Source: Druceiella hillmani (Eukaryota > Arthropoda > Insecta > Lepidoptera > Hepialidae). Taken from it: a stretch of DNA of 64,000 nucleotides. The notes under the pieces are model-generated. The model was not told where the DNA came from. It made no database searches and saw only the letters and a list, made by a program, of their open reading frames with translations. The stretch is from NCBI GenBank assembly GCA_039881145.1, contig JAYKKI010000029.1:27694001-27758000 (forward strand), written 5' to 3'. A program made the translations under genes and the position numbers. Below, one piece after another: positions 58,871 through 64,000 of the stretch. Within the stretch, counting starts at the first letter, position 1. Every line of letters begins with the position of its first letter.

Positions 58871-61800
58871 ATTTGCAGCGAACAGCGGATTTTACAATTC
58901 CAGTCATATCTTTCTTTAAACTTAATCTAGAAATAAATGACTTTATCTGGATTATTAATGAAAGCCCATTTAATATTTGGAATGATATTTAACATTTATA
59001 GAAAAACAATCGCGTCTAGCATAATATATTTTATGTATTCATGATGTTTACTTTGCTGGTTTTAGATTACCCAAAATAATTATATTTCATGATAATTTTT
59101 AGGTGCTTTCAATTATACCCATTATTTTACTTCATCTTCCTATTCCTTGTTTACTTGAAGTTCGACTATTATTTTTATATTACGTACGTGTTTTCATTTT
59201 GTTACTGTTACTAAAATATCATAGGTTATTTTCTTATAAAATCTGTATTGATTTATTAGATGTATATAAAACAGGTTTTTGAGATAGGTATCAATTAGAT
59301 TAGGAAGCTGAACTGAACTTGATTGCCTCACATCAAATATAATCAGCAATACCTATATTAATAAAACTTTTTGTATTATAATATACAACATGCACTGGGT
59401 CTTTATCAAGCTATCTTAATGACAAATATATGGGTAGGTATACCAAAAATTGTATTTTTTTTGGTAATATATTTCAAAACGATTATTTCAGCTTTTACTC
59501 TTTGCTTCTTTTGACACTTATTTTTTATACAATTTTTTGACTTATTTGCGGCTTATAACTTTGTAATAACACATAAACTTATTTTACACAGAACTCTAGT
59601 TATAACTCCAATGCTAATATTGCTTCAGGATCGGTGGTAAAAAAATTAGATTACATAAGTAGAATTATTTCGTTTCCTTACTTTACAAATTATTTTAAAT
59701 TTTTGTATCATGCAGTCATTTAGTGCAGTTTATTACATTATTACGGTTAGAAAATTGTTTTTAAATCTTTACATGACACGCTTCCTTCTAAAATATCCAA
59801 TTAATTGCTCTGTTTATATTATCATATTTGGTTAAAAATTTATGAATTCTTATCACATTTGTAAAATAATATTTGAAGTGTTTAGTTTTTCGGCAGTTTG
59901 AATGTGATATCGCCTATTATTTAAATATATCCTTTTCTTTTATTTAAATTTTGATTTTCACGAAACTTAAACATATATTTTTCTTCAGCATCACTGTCCA
60001 CACCTATTTTATAATATTTTGGTATAATGATGAATATCATATTTTTCAATTTTTATTTTCAATAAATCTCTATTTTGTTTGTTTACCCATAACTAAAATA
60101 TGTCGAATATTCTAACTTCATTTAAATGTTAATGTCAATACTTGTCGCAATACTCGTATTCACTTTTTTTATGAAATGTCTTTTTAAAATATTTGACGAT
60201 GCAACCTACTTATATGATCTGGATTTTCTTTTGAAAACTCTAATTATTGTATATTACATGAAACTAGGAAATATTCTCATATTTCTATACCTACGTATTT
60301 CATTTTTATAATTCGGATAAAATATATTCCTCCTTACACAATTCACTTAAAAAAAGTATAATTAAGAAGAGTGTTAATAAGTAAAAGTTTATAAAGGCGC
60401 TAATAAAAAACAAAATATGTAACTATGAAACTCGTCTATATCATGTTAGCCCATTGTAAACAATCTGAACTGTATGACTCTTGAAAAATAAATTTTATTC
60501 GAATAAATCATATCTAAGGCAGTATAAATTACTTTCTTTATAATCACATTTAGAAATGAGTTGTTTTTTAAAAGAATAGATTAAACGCATAATGCTTCAA
60601 AATATTCATTAAAATATTATTAGTAGTTAAAATGTAATTACGAGCTTTAAATTAATATAACAATGTGAAACGAGTACTAAATGTGTGTATATTTATGATT
60701 AGGTATTGCAATTTGAGCGTGGAAGGAAGTTGAGAATGGACGCCGGGTACAAATAAAGAGCCGCATACGCTTCTTTCTATTCTGCGCTTCTAATCTAGGA
60801 TTCTTATTAGTGGAAAAAATAGATTTTGTTAAAAAATTAATTAAATATGTTAATAGTTATTTTATATGTGATATGAAACCGTTGTTATCCTTTATTCTTT
60901 GCTAAATTATTTGGTAAAAAGGATAAATAACATTTAATTTTGTTATTTCATGCTTTTATTAATAAATCGAATTTTAAAATAATATTTAAATACTATGTAG
61001 TAATTTTATTCTCATTGATGATATATGATAGATACTTACATTGATTTATCACCTTTCTTAAATATTTAGAATATTATGGTAAAAATTATCAAAATTGTTG
61101 GTACTGTAAACTGTTGACTATAATAAAAGCATAAATATATATTTGAAGAGAGAAAGTGTGCAGTAAAATGCCTCCACGGGAAAGTGACGCCGGATTGAAT
61201 TATTAAAAAAGCGCCTTTCATACATTTTTATGTTATATTAAACATATGAATGTAATTTTTCACGTAATGACCGACGGGCGGAAGAGATTTATTTCTTGCT
61301 TGCATTTTCTTATCCATATCGCGACATTATAAATTATATTCTTGTTTTACAAATGGTATATCATCATGAAAATTCATTCGAAATTTTCGTATGTAATAGT
61401 TTAGTAAAGAAATGTAATATTTTTTTATTTCACTAATTGCCCAATCACAAATGGCTATTATGTAGTCACGCTTCAATTGAATGGCGTAAAGGAAAAAAAA
61501 CTACAAGTTTTGGTTGATAGTTGGGCGCGGGTATTTGGCCATCCATACGTCTGTCAAAGCAGATTTATATATTGATTTCGAGTAGTATCTAACAAGGCAT
61601 AACATTTTTTGGTATATTCCTATACGTGTAATTTGGACGAGTTTGACTGGGACGACACTAGCAAAATCTTTCAAAATTAAATTTAAATTTCATTTAAAAG
61701 TTTTCAGTTTATAACTGATTATAACTGATTTCCTTGCAAAATATAAATGTATTAAATTAAGCGCAGTGCGGAGAGACATAGCTCAATTTTATATTTAGGA

Positions 61801-62904
61801 TTTGAAAAACACGACAAAATTTTAAAAAAATTGCATTAAAAACTTTAAGAACTTTTTATTAAAATTATTTTGAATAATTCAGTTCAAATAAAGATATGTA
61901 GGCAACTACTTAAACCCAATTTCACGTGCTCCGATACGTATTTGACCAGTTTTTATCTGCACGAAAATATAAAACAACAAAAAGAATTCGATGTTTTGAT
62001 GTGAAGTCAGTTGTTACAACTCTTTTAGTTGATATGTACGCAAAGAATCTATTTTTAAAATATTATCCGTAGAAAGAAAAAACAATTTCTAATATGACTA
62101 CGGACTGTATGCCGTTATGTCATTAAAGACTTGAGTTAACAGGTTAATCATCTAGTCTCGTATATATTAGCATTATAGAAATTAGCATTTACAGAAAGGA
62201 ATTTAATCCAAAATTACGAACAGATTTTTGCTATTAAAATTAATTTAGCAGCCAGAAGAAGAAATTAAATGAATATAAAAACATGGTATAAAAGGAAATA
62301 CATTTTAATTTGTTGAAGTTTCTTTACTTATTTTCAAAATTCACCACTAACATGTTTACCATTAAGCGTATTGTAAAAAAGAAGTTCACGGAACAGTTCC
62401 ACGTAGGCAGTATTATAAATTTTACTTTTTTTTTTAAACTAGTGTGGGTAAAATAAAAATATATAACATATTTATAAAATAGTAATTTCGTCCTTTCAAA
62501 GCGTTTTATAATTAAGTAAATTGATCTGCATACATATTACAAAAAATTGCAATTTTTCACACTTCTTTTCGTCCAGACCTATCATTAATAATTACAAATA
62601 TTGTTAACATACACATCACAATAATTTGTAATTTCTATGATGTAATATATAAAGAAGATCCACCGCAAAACATTTATTGTGACTCGTCATAAATAAATCA
62701 CAATATATTAAAGCGCTCGAGTAATTCAAAACAGTGAAAAGTTTAAGATTACCGCTAAAAAATAATAACTAAGCGAGTCTACGAAAATATTAAGGTAACG
62801 TTTAACAATCGAAAAATTAATTTCATTAAGATGTCCGAGCTGCAAAAATCGAAACATGGTATATGTAATAGGAAATTGATGGAAAAATAGAAAAATATAA
62901 CCAT
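58871..62904. other. Long AT-rich stretch, nothing recognised
   Basis: Read on both strands. Small GC-richer islands at 60720-60790, 61150-61210 and 61500-61560 show no coding or repeat identity. Confidence 0.5.
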
Positions 62905-63810
62905 ACCGTCGCCTGTAGATAAATCCCTAAAATGTGGGTGCCACGTAATTAAGCTCGCTTATAACTTGTTTTTTTTTTTAAACATGTGTAGTAAATGAAT
63001 TGAAAAAATTAATTGAAAATCCCTGGATTGCCAGGAAGATTGCCGGCGCAACACGAATCCCAGTCTTCTGAATAATACTTCAAATCTTCACAAAAAGTCA
63101 GTCGCGGATAGAATCTGAGTCTTAATTTGATGACCTCAATAAATCGGTATAGGGGCATTTCGATCAAATTATATTCGTAGTCTAAAGAAGCACACGACCT
63201 GCTCTAGCTCGCCGCTCAGTAATCGTTTGCAATGAAATGTAAGCTTCTTCTAGAACTCCATTCGATTTCTATTCTAAGACTTAATTAAAGTCACGCTGAA
63301 GGAACTAAAAAAATTGTAAAATTACGACGACTAAAATAAGTCTACAAGTAGCTTGTAAATATATGCATGATCATTACAAATTGAACCTATGTAGTTCTAT
63401 TTGGATTGGTGATGCAAATCGAATAATTTAACCGATGTGGTTAAATTTTAAAATGGTTTTGTTCCATTTTTGCTATTATTTAAATAGAACGAACGTTTGA
63501 CTCTCAACGAAAAAAATAAACGTTGTAAACGTTGAATCTTTTCTAGCTGCAAAAAACGAAAATTTGGCCGGGCGGATCAGTAGGTTTTTGAAAACTGTGT
63601 TAAACTAGTTTAAAATAACGATAATTTTTTTACATACTTATTAACTTTAAAATTTGATTATAGAGTAAGTAAAATCTATGATAAATTGTATTAATAATTT
63701 CAATTTATCCTCTGAACCAGTTATTGAATTTTATTGTTACTTCACGAGTCAAAAAAATGGTTAAACTCCTGTCATAATATATTGATTTTAAGTTGTAACT
63801 TTTGTTTTTA
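62905..63810 (-). repeat. ~0.9-kb dispersed repeat, minus copy
   Basis: Inverse partner of 52681-53770 (landmarks listed there). Divergence is moderate with many small indels, so the copies are old. Homology stops at 63810, exactly where a Helitron 3' end begins. Confidence 0.8.
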
Positions 63811-64000
63811 CTTGTGGTCTCTCGGTGGTCGAAATTTGACCGTAATTTAATCAATTTTGAAGTTTGAACATTATTCGTTTCCGTGAAACTAATTCAGTCA
63901 ATCTGACATTTTAAAATTCTTTGGCGACAATCTACACTGTGCGACTGTTTGACCATATATATTTATGAGTTTGACATTGACAGTACGAACGTAAATAAAT
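63811..64000 (-). mobile_element. 3' end of a second Helitron copy, running off the window
   Basis: On minus, hairpin GGTCAAATTTCGACC (63841-63827), then 12 nt, then CAAG (63814-63811), followed by T (63810). The layout and sequence match the inner Helitron end at 5625-5655 (CAAG is a mutated CTAG). The rest of the element would lie to the right, beyond 64000. 63842-64000 is non-coding. Confidence 0.68.

Overview
The window is AT-rich, repeat-dense eukaryotic DNA with no intact protein-coding gene, no rRNA and no tRNA that I can recognise. An arthropod, most likely an insect, is suggested by the mix of remnants: BEL/Pao, Ty1/copia with an initiator-tRNA-Met-type primer site, P-element/THAP9-like, piggyBac, Tigger/pogo, hAT and Helitron sequences, a heat-shock-type promoter, and dispersed repeats common in insect genomes. 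The order or species cannot be fixed from the sequence. All coding signal found belongs to mobile elements, and every such gene carries stops, frameshifts or deletions.

Layout. 0.2-0.9 kb: decayed dispersed repeat. 1.2-1.55 kb: dense heat-shock-element array plus TATA box, leading into a broken Helitron. 2.08-5.66 kb: a second Helitron with recognisable 5' and 3' ends, nested in the first, whose Rep and helicase remnants resume at 5.66-6.85 kb. 7.1 kb: copia RT scrap. 9.35-10.86 kb: DNA transposon with very long terminal inverted repeats. 14.95-16.9 kb: P-element-like transposase pseudogene. 17.1-17.6 kb: degenerate tandem repeat. 22.42-24.0 kb: deleted copia element with 5' LTR and primer site. 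24.3-26.4 kb: 3' end of a minus-strand BEL/Pao element beside a GTAAA-rich repeat field. 26.66-31.18 kb: complete-length but inactivated copia provirus with two similar LTRs. 32.06-32.4 kb: hAT scrap. 32.57-36.70 kb: two 0.6-kb inverted arms around a minus-strand LINE fragment. 37.48-38.76 kb: foldback element carrying hammerhead-ribozyme-like motifs, with a third copy at 58.3 kb. 44.8-45.7 kb: piggyBac remnant with a 61-nt palindrome. 46.2-47.1 kb: ~210-bp tandem repeat. 50.1 kb: Tigger/pogo scrap. 52.68-53.77 kb and 62.9-63.81 kb: two inverted copies of one ~1-kb repeat; the second is interrupted exactly at the terminus of another Helitron. 54.6-55.4 kb: remnant of an uncharacterised repetitive ORF family. 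Long (TA)n tracts recur throughout.

The elements do not form a pathway. The points of most biological interest are (i) the heat-shock promoter joined to a Helitron, (ii) hammerhead-like motifs with compensated stems in a foldback family, and (iii) a Helitron terminus whose insertion point is confirmed by a paralogous empty site inside the same window. All family assignments were made by reading translations and motifs by eye; no database was searched.
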